DNA of 64,000 nt from the NCBI RefSeq assembly GCF_009184865.1, contig NZ_CP045096.1, forward strand, positions 9,920,001-9,984,000, written 5' to 3'. Shown here one piece after another: positions 48,454-56,970 of the stretch. The notes below the pieces were generated by a model that made no database searches, had not been told where the DNA came from, and saw only the letters and a program-made list of their open reading frames with translations. A program made the position numbers and the translations under genes. This DNA is from Streptomyces phaeolivaceus (GTDB lineage Bacteria > Actinomycetota > Actinomycetes > Streptomycetales > Streptomycetaceae). Every line of letters begins with the position of its first letter. Position 1 is the first letter of the stretch.

Positions 48454-51400
48454 ATGAAAGAGCCTTTGAAAGAGCCTTTGAAAGAGCCGATGAATGGGTC
48501 GGGAGACTTCAGCGTGATCGATGAATCCGCACCGCAGCGACGGAGCATTTTCAAGTTCGGCGGTGCCCTCGCCTCCGTACCTCTGATCACTCAACAGACC
48601 GGTGGTGCTCCCATGGGACAGGCGGTCGCCGCAGGCGCCGACACGGCGGTGGGCCTCCGGTGGCCGACCCTTTCGCGGAAGGCGCTGACGTACCGCGTCC
48701 CGGCCGCGGACTGGCAGTCGCAGGCCCTGCCGATCGGCAACGGCCGGCTCGGCGCCATGCTCTTCGCCGATCCCCACGAGGAACGCGTCCAGTTCAACGA
48801 GCAGAGCCTGTGGGGCGGACTCAACGACTACGACAACGCCCTCGCCGGCAGACCGGACAGCGACTTCGACACCGGTATGACCGGCTTCGGCTCCTACCGC
48901 ACCTTCGGCGACCTCGTCCTCACCTTCGGCTCCCCGTCGAGCCCGAAGGTCACGGCCCCGGGCGGGCCGTACAGCAGCTCCGCGTCGGAGGGTGTCGACA
49001 AGACGTACGACGGCACGTCGAGCACCAAGTGGTGCGTCGACGGGCCCGGGTCGCGGGTGCGGTGGCAGGTCGAGCTGCCCGACCCGGTCGAGGTCCCCTC
49101 GTACCGTCTGACGAGCGCCAACGACGTACCGCGGCGCGACCCGGCGGAATGGACCTTCGCGGGTTCCACCGACGGCACCACCTGGACCACGCTGGACAGC
49201 CGCACCCTGGACGCGCCCTTCGAGAGCCGCTTCCAGACGAAGGAGTTCACCAGCGCCGACAGCGGCGCCTACCGCTTCTACCGGTTCGACTTCGTCCCCA
49301 GGGCGGGCGTCAGCCACTTCCAGGTGAGCGAGATCGGCCTGACCGGTGTCGACCTCGCCGGCGGCGGCGCGGTGTACCTGTCGTCGCCGAGCGGGCACTC
49401 CGAGGGATCCGGCACCGGCACGCGCACCGGGACCGGGACCGGGACCGGGGCCGGTGCCGGGAGCGGGCCCCGGGCCACGGACATCTCACGCTCGGTGGAC
49501 GGCGACCCGGCCACGGTCTGGCGGGTCGGCCGCACGGCGGACCCGGTCGTCTGGCAGGCCGACCTGCCCCGCGCGAAGGTCGTCACCTCGTACGCGCTGA
49601 CCTCGGCCCCCGACCGACCGAGGGAGGACCCCCGGGGCTGGCGGCTCCAGGCGTCGCAGGACGGGCAGGCCTGGACGACCCTCGACACACAGCACCCCGA
49701 CAAGCCCTTCGCCGACCGCGGCGAGACCCGCACCTTCCGGTTCACCAACAGCACGGCCTACCGCGTCTACCGGCTCACCCTCACCCCCGGCGCGTCCGCG
49801 ACGGGTCTGCGGATCGCGGAGATAGCCCTGGCGGGCGAAGGCCTCGACACCCGCGCCCAGCGGACGGTCGTCGACTATCGGCGCAGCCTGGACTTCGAGG
49901 AGGGCGTCCACGTCACCCGCTTCGGCGCGCCGGGACGACGTGTCGTGCGCGAGGCCTTCGCGAGCAGGTCCGCCGACGTGATGGTCTTCCGCTACACCTC
50001 GGAGCACGCCCACGGCCTCTCCGGCACGATCTCCCTGACGTCCGGACAGGACGAGGCCCCCACGACCGTCCACGCCGACACCCGGCAGATCGCCTTCAAG
50101 GGCGTCATGGGCAACGACCTCAAGCACGCCTGCAGCGTCCAAGTCGTCGCCACCGACGGCGACTTCAGCGCCGTAGCCGACTCCGGCGCCGACTCCGACG
50201 ACGACGGTGGTGGTGGTGGTGACGGTAGTGGCGAAGGTGGTGGCGCTCCGGTGCTGCGGTTCCGCGACTGCACGACCCTGACCCTGCTCCTCGACGCCCG
50301 CACCGACTACAAACTCGACGCCGCCGCCGGATGGCGCGGAGCCGACCCGGAACCGGCCGTCGCCGCGGCGCTCGCCAAGGCGGCCCGCAGCCCGTACGCG
50401 AAGCTGCGCGCCCGGCACACCGCCGACACCCGCGCCCTGATGAACCGGGTCTCCGTCGACTGGGGCACCTCCGACCCCGCCGTCGTCGCGCTGCCGACCG
50501 ACGCCCGGCTGGCCCGCTACGCGGCCGGCGGCGAGGACCCCACCCTCGAACAGGCGATGTTCGCCTACGGCCGCTACCTGCTGATCGGTTCCTCCCGCCC
50601 GAAGGGTCTGCCCGCCAACCTCCAGGGCCTGTGGAACGACAGCAACCAGCCCGCCTGGGCCTCCGACTACCACACCAACATCAATGTCCAGATGAACTAC
50701 TGGGGCGCCGAGACGACGAACCTGCCGGAGTGCCACGAGGCGCTCGTCGGCTTCGTCGAACAGGTCGCGGTGCCCAGCCGGGTGGCGACCCGCAACGCCT
50801 TCGGCGCCGACACCCGAGGCTGGACCGCCCGCACCAGCCAGAGCGTGTTCGGCGGCAACGCGTGGGAGTGGAACACCGTCGCGAGCGCCTGGTACGCGCA
50901 ACACCTGTACGAGCACTGGGCGTTCACCCAGAACCTGGAATACCTCCGCACCCTCGCCTACCCGATGATCAAGGAGATCTGCGAGTTCTGGGAGGACCAT
51001 CTCAAGGAACGCGCGGACGGCCTCCTCGTCGCACCGAACGGCTGGTCCCCCGAGCACGGGCCGCGTGAGGACGGCGTCATGTACGACCAGCAGATCATCT
51101 GGGACCTGTTCCAGAACTACCTCGACTGCGAGGCGGTGCTCAAGACGGACCCCGCCCACCGGGCCAGGGTCGCGGACATGCAGGCCCGCCTCGCACCGAA
51201 CAAGATCGGCAGGTGGGGCCAACTGCAGGAGTGGCAGGAGGACATCGACAGCCCCACCGACATCCACCGCCACACCTCACACCTCTTCGCGGTCTACCCG
51301 GGCCGCCAGATCACCCCGGGGACACCCGAGTTCGCGGCGGCGGCCCTCGTCTCCCTCAAGGCGCGGTGCGGCGAGAAGGAGGGCGTCCCGTTCACCGCCG

Positions 51401-51834
51401 CGACGGTCTCGGGCGACAGCCGCCGCTCCTGGACCTGGCCCTGGCGCGCCGCCCTCTTCGCCCGCCTCGGCGACGGCCACCGCGCCCGGATCATGCTGCG
51501 CGGCCTGCTGACGTACAACACCCTGCCCAACCTCTTCTGCGACCACCCGCCCTTCCAGATGGACGGCAACTTCGGCATCTCGGGCGCGGTCGCGGAGATG
51601 CTCCTGCAGAGCCACGACGACGTCATCCACCTCCTGCCCGCCCTCCCCGACGCCTGGAAACCCAAGGGATCCTTCACCGGCCTGCGCGCCCGCGGCGGCT
51701 ACGGGGTCAGCTGTGAGTGGCGCGACGGCGAGGTCACGTCGTACGAGATCGTCGCCGACCGGGCACACCACCGGAAGCCGGTCACCGTACGGGTCAACGG
51801 CACCGACAAGAAGGTGAGGCCGACGAAGCCCTGA
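48454..51834 (+). CDS. Tat-exported GH95 glycosidase with two discoidin-like insertions
   Basis: 1126 residues. After a KEPL repeat the N-terminus carries a twin-arginine signal (QRRSIFKFGGALA, about residues 27-40). GH95 similarity starts at LTYRVPAADWQSQALPIGNG with RLGAMLFADPHEERVQFNEQ, and resumes in the alpha-barrel with NLQGLWNDSNQPAWASDYHT, EHGPREDGVMYDQQIIWDLF and FQMDGNFGISGAVAEMLLQS, so it is a likely 1,2-alpha-L-fucosidase or galactosidase. Between FGDLVLTFG (about 155) and YRRSLDFEEGVHVTRFG (about 475) lie two F5/8 type C (discoidin) modules split by a Gly-Thr linker; they would bind sugars. A Gly/Asp-rich loop occurs near 585. Start may be ATG 48454 or 48490. Extracellular. Confidence 0.85.
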   Translation: MKEPLKEPLKEPMNGSGDFSVIDESAPQRRSIFKFGGALASVPLITQQTGGAPMGQAVAAGADTAVGLRWPTLSRKALTYRVPAADWQSQALPIGNGRLGAMLFADPHEERVQFNEQSLWGGLNDYDNALAGRPDSDFDTGMTGFGSYRTFGDLVLTFGSPSSPKVTAPGGPYSSSASEGVDKTYDGTSSTKWCVDGPGSRVRWQVELPDPVEVPSYRLTSANDVPRRDPAEWTFAGSTDGTTWTTLDSRTLDAPFESRFQTKEFTSADSGAYRFYRFDFVPRAGVSHFQVSEIGLTGVDLAGGGAVYLSSPSGHSEGSGTGTRTGTGTGTGAGAGSGPRATDISRSVDGDPATVWRVGRTADPVVWQADLPRAKVVTSYALTSAPDRPREDPRGWRLQASQDGQAWTTLDTQHPDKPFADRGETRTFRFTNSTAYRVYRLTLTPGASATGLRIAEIALAGEGLDTRAQRTVVDYRRSLDFEEGVHVTRFGAPGRRVVREAFASRSADVMVFRYTSEHAHGLSGTISLTSGQDEAPTTVHADTRQIAFKGVMGNDLKHACSVQVVATDGDFSAVADSGADSDDDGGGGGDGSGEGGGAPVLRFRDCTTLTLLLDARTDYKLDAAAGWRGADPEPAVAAALAKAARSPYAKLRARHTADTRALMNRVSVDWGTSDPAVVALPTDARLARYAAGGEDPTLEQAMFAYGRYLLIGSSRPKGLPANLQGLWNDSNQPAWASDYHTNINVQMNYWGAETTNLPECHEALVGFVEQVAVPSRVATRNAFGADTRGWTARTSQSVFGGNAWEWNTVASAWYAQHLYEHWAFTQNLEYLRTLAYPMIKEICEFWEDHLKERADGLLVAPNGWSPEHGPREDGVMYDQQIIWDLFQNYLDCEAVLKTDPAHRARVADMQARLAPNKIGRWGQLQEWQEDIDSPTDIHRHTSHLFAVYPGRQITPGTPEFAAAALVSLKARCGEKEGVPFTAATVSGDSRRSWTWPWRAALFARLGDGHRARIMLRGLLTYNTLPNLFCDHPPFQMDGNFGISGAVAEMLLQSHDDVIHLLPALPDAWKPKGSFTGLRARGGYGVSCEWRDGEVTSYEIVADRAHHRKPVTVRVNGTDKKVRPTKP

Positions 51835-51844
51835 CGGCCGACGC

Positions 51845-51910
51845 CCCCACCCGATCGGTGGCCTCACGCATCCCTCCGGGGAGGAGCGGAACCGAGCCGA
51901 TCGGGTGGGG
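51845..51910. terminator. Long inverted repeat after the GH95 gene
   Basis: CCCCACCCGATCGG (51845-51858) pairs perfectly with 51897-51910, with a smaller CCTCC/GGAGG hairpin inside the 38-base loop. It starts 10 bases after the GH95 stop. Confidence 0.65.
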
Positions 51911-52334
51911 CACGGCCCAACTGGTCCTCAGCCCATCTGCTCCTCGGCCGTGAGGTGTCCACCGGCGTCGCCGGGCATGCCCGACATGGGCCACACCGGC
52001 GTCAAGGGCGCCGCTGCTCCTCGACTTGACCGCCGCCATCGCCCTGGGGAGGATCCGGCAGGCCAGGGCGAGCGGCCCCCCGCTGCCCGAGGGCGCCGCG
52101 GCCACCGAGCCCGCAGGGCCGCGAGCACCGCCAGATCGGGCGTCACACCGACCGGCCGGCCCGTTCCCGGGAGGGGCGCTCCGGCAGCTGAGACACCGCG
52201 TCCGTCGCGGGCCGGTTGGCCCCGTGAGCCGGTGGAAAGGCATGCAATCAAGAAGAATCTGTCAGCAGGCTGACGGACTCCCGCGAAGCGTCGAAACTGG
52301 TCGTGGTCGCCTCATCCAGGGGAGAGGACTCGGC
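51911..52334. other. Intergenic stretch without recognised gene
   Basis: No coding frame with family similarity, tRNA or clear repeat is visible. A GGGGAG ribosome-binding site just before 52335 belongs to the truncated NB-ARC gene. Confidence 0.45.
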
Positions 52335-52668
52335 GTGCATCGCGAGGACAGCACCAGCAATCAGATGTCGGGGACGGCACGCGCGGTGGTGCAGGGACGC
52401 GACTTCCACGGCGGCGTGCATCTGCACACCCATGGCTCCGCCCCGCCGGCCACGCCACGCCATCTACCTCCGGACGTCACCCACTTCACCGGCCGACGAG
52501 AACAACTGGCGGTCCTGGACTCCCTGCTGGGGGAAGCCACGGCCGAAGGCGGCGGGACCATGATGGTCTCGGCTCTCTCCGGGATGCCGGGCGTCGGGAA
52601 GACGGCGCTCGCGGTGCACTGGGCGCACGGAGTGCGAGACCGTTTCCCCGGCGGTGACCTCTACGATC
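52335..52668 (+). pseudogene. N-terminal remnant of an NB-ARC/TPR-type ATPase
   Basis: From GTG 52335 the frame reads GTARAVVQGRDFHGGVHLHT, HLPPDVTHFTGRREQLAVLD and SALSGMPGVGKTALAVHWAH. This is the beginning of Streptomyces NB-ARC ATPases with a P-loop (GMPGVGKTA), which normally run on for 700 or more residues with TPRs. Here homology stops at RFPGGDLYDL near 52668 and the strand turns into the antisense of a dehydrogenase remnant. Confidence 0.7.
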
Positions 52669-52689
52669 TCGGCCGCCTGGGCGGCGTCG

Positions 52690-53080
52690 AGACCGATCGG
52701 CTTCTCCACGAGCCTGTGCTTGCCGCCCTCCAACGCCGGCCGGGCGCAGGCCAGAAGGTCGGCGCCAGCGGCGTCTCGCACAGCACCGGCGTCTCGCACA
52801 GCACCGGCTTCCCGGCCCGTACGGCGGCCACGGGCAGGTCGGCGTGGGTGGTGTCGTGCGAGGCGACGACGACGGCGTCCACCGCCGGGTCCGTGATCAG
52901 CGCGTAGGCGTCGTCGGTGGCACGGGCGCCGGGCACGGTGCCCGTGACCTGGGCCGCACGCTCCCCGTCGATGTCCGCGACCCGGGTGACCTAGGCACCG
53001 GAGACATTGCGGTGCCAGGTGGCAACATGGTCGGCGCCCATGTTGCCCGTCCCGATCACCCCGACCCGGAGCGCGCTCAT
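52690..53080 (-). pseudogene. Truncated Gfo/Idh/MocA oxidoreductase with internal stop
   Basis: From ATG 53080 the frame reads MSALRVGVIGTGNMGADHVA, TWHRNVSGA, a TAG, then VTRVADIDGERAAQVTGTVP and DAYALITDPAVDAVVVASHD. It resembles the N-terminal NAD-binding domain of inositol 2-dehydrogenase-like enzymes. The catalytic EKP motif is ETP, duplicated by an 18-bp repeat, and the C-terminal two thirds are missing. Its start overlaps the stop of the intact Gfo/Idh/MocA gene (ATGA), so it was once translationally coupled to it. Confidence 0.78.
52770..52805. repeat. 18-bp tandem duplication
   Basis: GGCGTCTCGCACAGCACC occurs twice in direct succession. On the minus strand it duplicates PVLCET at the catalytic EKP position of the dehydrogenase remnant. 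Confidence 0.9.
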
Positions 53081-54231
53081 TCCAGGGTCACCCATGTTCC
53101 GCTCTCGACGGACCGTGTCATGGCGTCCAGTACGGCCGCGCTGTGCACGGCGTCGTCCAGCGTGGCCCCGTACGGCTTGCCCTCGGCGACCGAGCGCAGG
53201 AAGCGGTACGCCTCGATGACCTTGAGGTCGTCGTAGCCCATGCTGGTGGCCGCGCCCGGCTGGAACGCGCCGTACTCGCCGGCGCCGGGGCCGACGTAGA
53301 CGGTGCTGACGGGCTGGTCCTGGTAGCTCGTGCCACGGCTGACGCCGAGCTCGTTCATACGGCGGAAGTCCCAGAAGACCGCGCCCTTGGTGCCGTGGAT
53401 CTCGAAGCCGTAGTTGTTCTGCTCACCGACCGAGACCCGGCAGGCCTCCAGCACACCGCGCGCGCCCGAGGCGAAGCGCAGCAGGCAGTTGACGTAGTCC
53501 TCGTTCTCGACCGGGCCGAGTTCGCCGCCGGTGGCCAGGGTGTGGCCGGTGGTGGCGCCGGTGGGGCGGGCCCGCTCCGGGATGAAGGTCGCGGTGTCGG
53601 CGGTCAGGGAGGTGATGTCGCCCAGCAGATGCCGGGCGAGGTCCGCGCCGTGCGAGGCCAGGTCGCCGAGCACCCCGCTGCCGCCGCGCTCCTTCTCGTA
53701 CCGCCAGGTCAGGGCGCCGTCCGGGTGGGCGGCGTAGTCGCTGAACAGCCGGACGCGGACATGCGTGACCGTGCCCAGCTCGCCGGAGGCGATGAGCGCG
53801 CGGGCCGTCTCGACGGCGGGCGCGTTGCGGTAGTTGAAGCCGACCGCGCCCTGGACGCCGGCCTTGGCCACCGCGCCCGCCACCGCGCCGGCGTCCTCGG
53901 CCGTCAGGCCGACCGGCTTCTCGATCCAGATGTGCTTGCCCGCCTCGGCCATCGCGACGCCGATCTCCCGGTGCAGGAAGTTCGGCGCGGTGATGCTGAC
54001 CGCCTGGATCCGGGGGTCGGACACCACCTCCCGCCAGTCCCGGGTCGTCGAGGCGAACCCGAACTGCGCGGCGGCCTCCTCGGCCCGGCCCGGCACCTCC
54101 TCGGCGACGGTGACCAGCCGGGGCCGCACGCCCAGCTGCGGGAAGTGGTGCGGGACGCGGGCGTACGCCTGGGTGTGCACCCGTCCCATCCAGCCGAAAC
54201 CCACGACGGCGACGCCGAGCGTACTCACCAT
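53077..54231 (-). CDS. Gfo/Idh/MocA-family sugar or inositol dehydrogenase
   Basis: 384 residues from ATG 54231. The N-terminal Rossmann part has GVAVVGFGWMGRVHTQAYAR, followed by VSITAPNFLHREIG, the catalytic Lys in HIWIEKPVGLTAED (about residue 105) and VGFNYRNAPAV. The C-terminal alpha/beta domain contains GDLASHGADLARHLLGD and the usual GYDDLKVIEAYRFLRSVAEG near the end. It should oxidise a sugar, inositol or derivative with NAD(P). It is divergent from a LacI-type regulator, and palindromic operators lie between them, so the sugar or a metabolite probably induces it. A second, now broken dehydrogenase overlaps its stop. Confidence 0.88.
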   Translation of the reverse strand: MVSTLGVAVVGFGWMGRVHTQAYARVPHHFPQLGVRPRLVTVAEEVPGRAEEAAAQFGFASTTRDWREVVSDPRIQAVSITAPNFLHREIGVAMAEAGKHIWIEKPVGLTAEDAGAVAGAVAKAGVQGAVGFNYRNAPAVETARALIASGELGTVTHVRVRLFSDYAAHPDGALTWRYEKERGGSGVLGDLASHGADLARHLLGDITSLTADTATFIPERARPTGATTGHTLATGGELGPVENEDYVNCLLRFASGARGVLEACRVSVGEQNNYGFEIHGTKGAVFWDFRRMNELGVSRGTSYQDQPVSTVYVGPGAGEYGAFQPGAATSMGYDDLKVIEAYRFLRSVAEGKPYGATLDDAVHSAAVLDAMTRSVESGTWVTLE

Positions 54232-54244
54232 GACTGCCCTTCTT

Positions 54245-54256
54245 TGGACCGGTCCA
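54245..54256. promoter_or_regulatory. LacI-type operator O1
   Basis: TGGACCGGTCCA is a perfect 12-bp palindrome 14 bp upstream of the dehydrogenase start. CG-centred palindromes like this are usual LacI/GalR-family sites. Confidence 0.75.
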
Positions 54257-54324
54257 CAACTGTCCCAGCCACCATGGAACCCGTTTTTCCTGCTGTCAAG
54301 ACCTTTGACAGCGACTACGTCCTG

Positions 54325-54336
54325 TGGAACGGTCCA
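54325..54336. promoter_or_regulatory. LacI-type operator O2
   Basis: TGGAACGGTCCA is the same palindrome with one mismatch, 3 bp before the LacI gene start. It lies 80 bp centre to centre from O1. Confidence 0.72.
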
Positions 54337-54339
54337 GCC

Positions 54340-55386
54340 ATGAGACCCCCGACCATCCGTGACGTGGCCGAACGGGCAGGCGTGTCGAAATCGCTGGTCT
54401 CCCTGGTGCTGCGCGGCGCCGAGCATGTGCGCCCGGAGAAGAGACAGGCCGTGCTGACCGCCGTCGAGGAACTCGGCTACCGGCCGAACGCCGCCGCCCG
54501 CAGTCTCAGCGAGCGCCGCACCCGCTCGGTCGGAGTGCTCCTCCACGACATGCGCAACCCCTGGTTCGTGGAACTCCTCGACGGTCTCAACTCCCGCCTC
54601 CACGACAGCGGTCTGCACATGCTGCTGGCCGACGGCCACCTCAACCGCCGCCTCGGCGACGACCTCACCCGCACCTTCACGGAGCTGCGGGTCGACGGTC
54701 TGATCGCGGTGGGCACGCTCCCGCCGTCCGAGGCGCTGCGCGCGGCGGCGGCGCTGATCCCCACCGTCGTCGCGGGCGCCCGTGAACCCGCGCTGCCCCG
54801 CGTGGACATCGTCGCCAACGACGACGAGCGCGGTGCCCGACTCGCCACCGAGCACCTCATCGGACTCGGCCACCGGCGCATCGCCCATATCGCCGGACAG
54901 GGTGTCGTCGGCGAACTGCGCCGACGCAGCTTCGAGACCGTCATGCGCGAACACGGGCTGACCGACGGCGCGACCGTGGAACAGGGCGACCTGACGGAGG
55001 AGGGCGGCTACCGCGCGATGGTGCGGCTGCTGAGCGCCGAGCGGCGGCCGAGCGCCGTCTTCGCCTTCAACGACATCGCGTGCGTGGGCGCCCTGTCCGC
55101 CGCCGAGGCGTCCGGTCTCCAGGTGCCACGGGACCTCTCCCTCGTCGGGTACGACAACACCTACCTCTCGCGCCTGCGCCACCTGTGGCTCACCACGGTC
55201 GACAACGCCAGCCACGACGTCGGCCGCCGCGCCGCGCAGTACCTCCTCGACCGGATGACGGATCCCTCGCGTCCGGGCGAGACCGTGCTCGCCCCGCCGA
55301 CACTTGAGGTAAGGGGCACGACGGCCCCTCCCGCGACCCCGGCCTCGACCACTACCCCGACCGCCATCTCCACGTCACATCCCTGA
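54340..55386 (+). CDS. LacI-family transcriptional regulator
   Basis: 348 residues. The N-terminal helix-turn-helix is canonical (TIRDVAERAGVSKSLVSLVL) with the hinge helix YRPNAAARSLSERRT. The periplasmic-binding-protein-like sensor domain follows (VGVLLHDMRNPWFVELLDGL, FAFNDIACVGALSAAEASGL, DLSLVGYDNTYLSRL). It is expected to repress the divergent dehydrogenase gene and itself through the two palindromes in the 108-bp gap. ATG 54340 lies three bases after operator O2, so autorepression would block initiation directly. The last 20 residues are a Thr/Pro tail. Effector unknown. Confidence 0.92.
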   Translation: MRPPTIRDVAERAGVSKSLVSLVLRGAEHVRPEKRQAVLTAVEELGYRPNAAARSLSERRTRSVGVLLHDMRNPWFVELLDGLNSRLHDSGLHMLLADGHLNRRLGDDLTRTFTELRVDGLIAVGTLPPSEALRAAAALIPTVVAGAREPALPRVDIVANDDERGARLATEHLIGLGHRRIAHIAGQGVVGELRRRSFETVMREHGLTDGATVEQGDLTEEGGYRAMVRLLSAERRPSAVFAFNDIACVGALSAAEASGLQVPRDLSLVGYDNTYLSRLRHLWLTTVDNASHDVGRRAAQYLLDRMTDPSRPGETVLAPPTLEVRGTTAPPATPASTTTPTAISTSHP

Positions 55387-55404
55387 CGCCTCGTTCCCGG
55401 CGCC

Positions 55405-55977
55405 TCATCCGCCGGTGGAGGCCGAGGCGCGCTGTTCCAGGCGGGTCAGGGCCAGTGCGCCCCAGCGGAGGTTCTCCTGCTCCAGGGCCATCCCCCGCAG
55501 CAGGGTGAGGAAAGGGCCGATCCGCTCGGCGGTCGCGAAGAACTCGTCCTCGGTGCGCCCGTCCAACAGGCGGTTCCGCAGACGCTCGTAGCGGGCCAGT
55601 TTGGCGGTGGACCACTCCATGCGTTCGGTGATCGAGGCCCGTACGGCCTCGGCGTCGCCGGCGTCGACGCACTGGACCTTGACCATCAGCTCGTCCCTGA
55701 TCGCCGTCGGCCTGGACGGCGACTCGGCGGTGTAGCCGCGCACCGCCTCCAGTCCGGCCTCGGTGAGGGAGAACAACCGCTTGTTGGGGCGGCGCTCCTG
55801 CTCCACGACACGGGCCGTGATGAGCCCGTCCCCCTCCATGCGCTCCAGCTCCCGGTAGAGCTGCTGGGGAGTGGCCATCCAGAAGTTGGCGACCGAGGCG
55901 TCGAACCCCTTCGCGAGGTCGTACCCGGACGCCTCGCCCTCCAGGAGAGCGGCCATCACCGCGTTGCGTAGCGCCAT
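55405..55977 (-). CDS. PadR-family transcriptional regulator
   Basis: 190 residues. The winged-helix domain is typical: NAVMAALLEGEASGYDLAKG, TPQQLYRELERMEGDGLITA and RRPNKRLFSLTEAGLEAVRG. The C-terminal helical domain ends ALALTRLEQRASASTGG. PadR proteins repress neighbouring genes until a phenolic or drug-like ligand binds. It is divergent from the small SnoaL-like gene at 56061, with AT-rich palindromes in the gap. Convergent with the LacI gene. Confidence 0.9.
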   Translation of the reverse strand: MALRNAVMAALLEGEASGYDLAKGFDASVANFWMATPQQLYRELERMEGDGLITARVVEQERRPNKRLFSLTEAGLEAVRGYTAESPSRPTAIRDELMVKVQCVDAGDAEAVRASITERMEWSTAKLARYERLRNRLLDGRTEDEFFATAERIGPFLTLLRGMALEQENLRWGALALTRLEQRASASTGG

Positions 55978-56032
55978 GCGTCCAGAGTATGGACTCTTCG
56001 CGCCCCCACCCCTAGTCTTCGACGCACTTACT

Positions 56033-56042
56033 CAATTAATTG
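56033..56042. promoter_or_regulatory. AT-rich palindrome in the padR divergent gap
   Basis: CAATTAATTG is a perfect 10-bp palindrome in an otherwise GC-rich gap. A second dyad (AGAGT...ACTCT, 55984-55997) lies next to the padR start. Both are candidate PadR sites. Confidence 0.5.
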
Positions 56043-56060
56043 TCTATGTGAGGTGGTCCC

Positions 56061-56456
56061 GTGCATCCCTTCCGCAAGGCCGTCGAAGCGGGCGACATGG
56101 AAGCGGTCGCCGCCCTGCTGGCCGAGAACGTCGTCTTCACCAGCCCCGTCGTCTTCAAGCCGTACGCGGGCAAGGCGATCACCGCCGCGATCCTGAACGC
56201 CGTGTCGGAGGTCTTCGAGGACTTCACCTACATCCGGGAGATCGCCAACCCCGACGGCCGCGACCACGCCCTCGTCTTCACCGCCACCGTGAACGGAAAG
56301 CAGCTCACGGGCTGCGACTTCCTCCACTTCGACGAGGACGGCAAGATCGACGACTTCATGGTGATGGTCCGCCCGCTCTCGGGCGCGAACGCGCTGGCCG
56401 CGGCGATGGGCGCGAAATTCGACGAGATCGCGCGCGCGGCGGGCGGCCATGGATGA
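56061..56456 (+). CDS. NTF2-like/SnoaL-like protein
   Basis: 131 residues, the size of a single cone-shaped NTF2-like domain. It shows HPFRKAVEAGDMEAVAALLA, VFTSPVVFKPYAGKAITAAI and CDFLHFDEDGKIDDFMVMVR, the usual pattern of a helical start, a mid loop and a C-terminal beta strand pair. Members are small-molecule isomerases, hydrolases or unassigned. GTG 56061 has GAGGTGG upstream. Divergent PadR regulator suggests it is induced by a small molecule. Confidence 0.85.
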   Translation: MHPFRKAVEAGDMEAVAALLAENVVFTSPVVFKPYAGKAITAAILNAVSEVFEDFTYIREIANPDGRDHALVFTATVNGKQLTGCDFLHFDEDGKIDDFMVMVRPLSGANALAAAMGAKFDEIARAAGGHG

Positions 56457-56528
56457 CGCCGACCGCTGACGCGGTACGACGGCCGGTGATCCGGTACGAC
56501 GGCCGGTGCGGGCGACCGGCGGCCTGCC

Positions 56529-56912
56529 TCAGCCGCCGAAGGACCAAGGGCCGAAGCGTCCCCACGCGATGAAGGCGGCGATCGCGAGATAGACCGTGTT
56601 CAGAAGCACCAGCCCGGACTGCCCGAGGCGGCCGTGAGTGATCATGGCGCCGACCATCAGGGCGATCCAGCAGACGGCCGTCACCGGCACCACGACCGGT
56701 GCGATGTCGAGCACGGCCGGCAGGATCAGGCCGACCGCGGCGAGGAGTTCGAGGACCCCGAGGGTCTTGACGAAACCGGGGCTCGCGTCCCGCGTCCATT
56801 CCCCGCCGTGCTGCGCGGCCAGTCTCGCCCTGGGGACGAAAGTCTTGCTGATCCCGCCGGCCAGGGCGACCGCCGTCAGCAGTCCGGTGGCGATCCAAAG
56901 GGTGAGGTTCAT
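56529..56912 (-). CDS. DoxX-family membrane protein
   Basis: 127 residues with four membrane helices (LWIATGLLTAVALAGGI, LGVLELLAAVGLILPAV, IAPVVVPVTAVCWIALMVGA, LLNTVYLAIAAFIAWGRF). KTLGVLELLAAVGLILPAVL is the DoxX signature. The role of DoxX proteins in actinobacteria is not settled; some act with redox partners in the membrane. It lies downstream of the SnoaL-like and NmrA-like genes on the same strand, and may belong to that operon, which diverges from a LysR gene. Confidence 0.85.
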   Translation of the reverse strand: MNLTLWIATGLLTAVALAGGISKTFVPRARLAAQHGGEWTRDASPGFVKTLGVLELLAAVGLILPAVLDIAPVVVPVTAVCWIALMVGAMITHGRLGQSGLVLLNTVYLAIAAFIAWGRFGPWSFGG

Positions 56913-56970
56913 GACCGGGCCTGCCCGTCCTGTGTGAAATGAGTTCGGTGGAGCGGAAACTGACGTTGTG

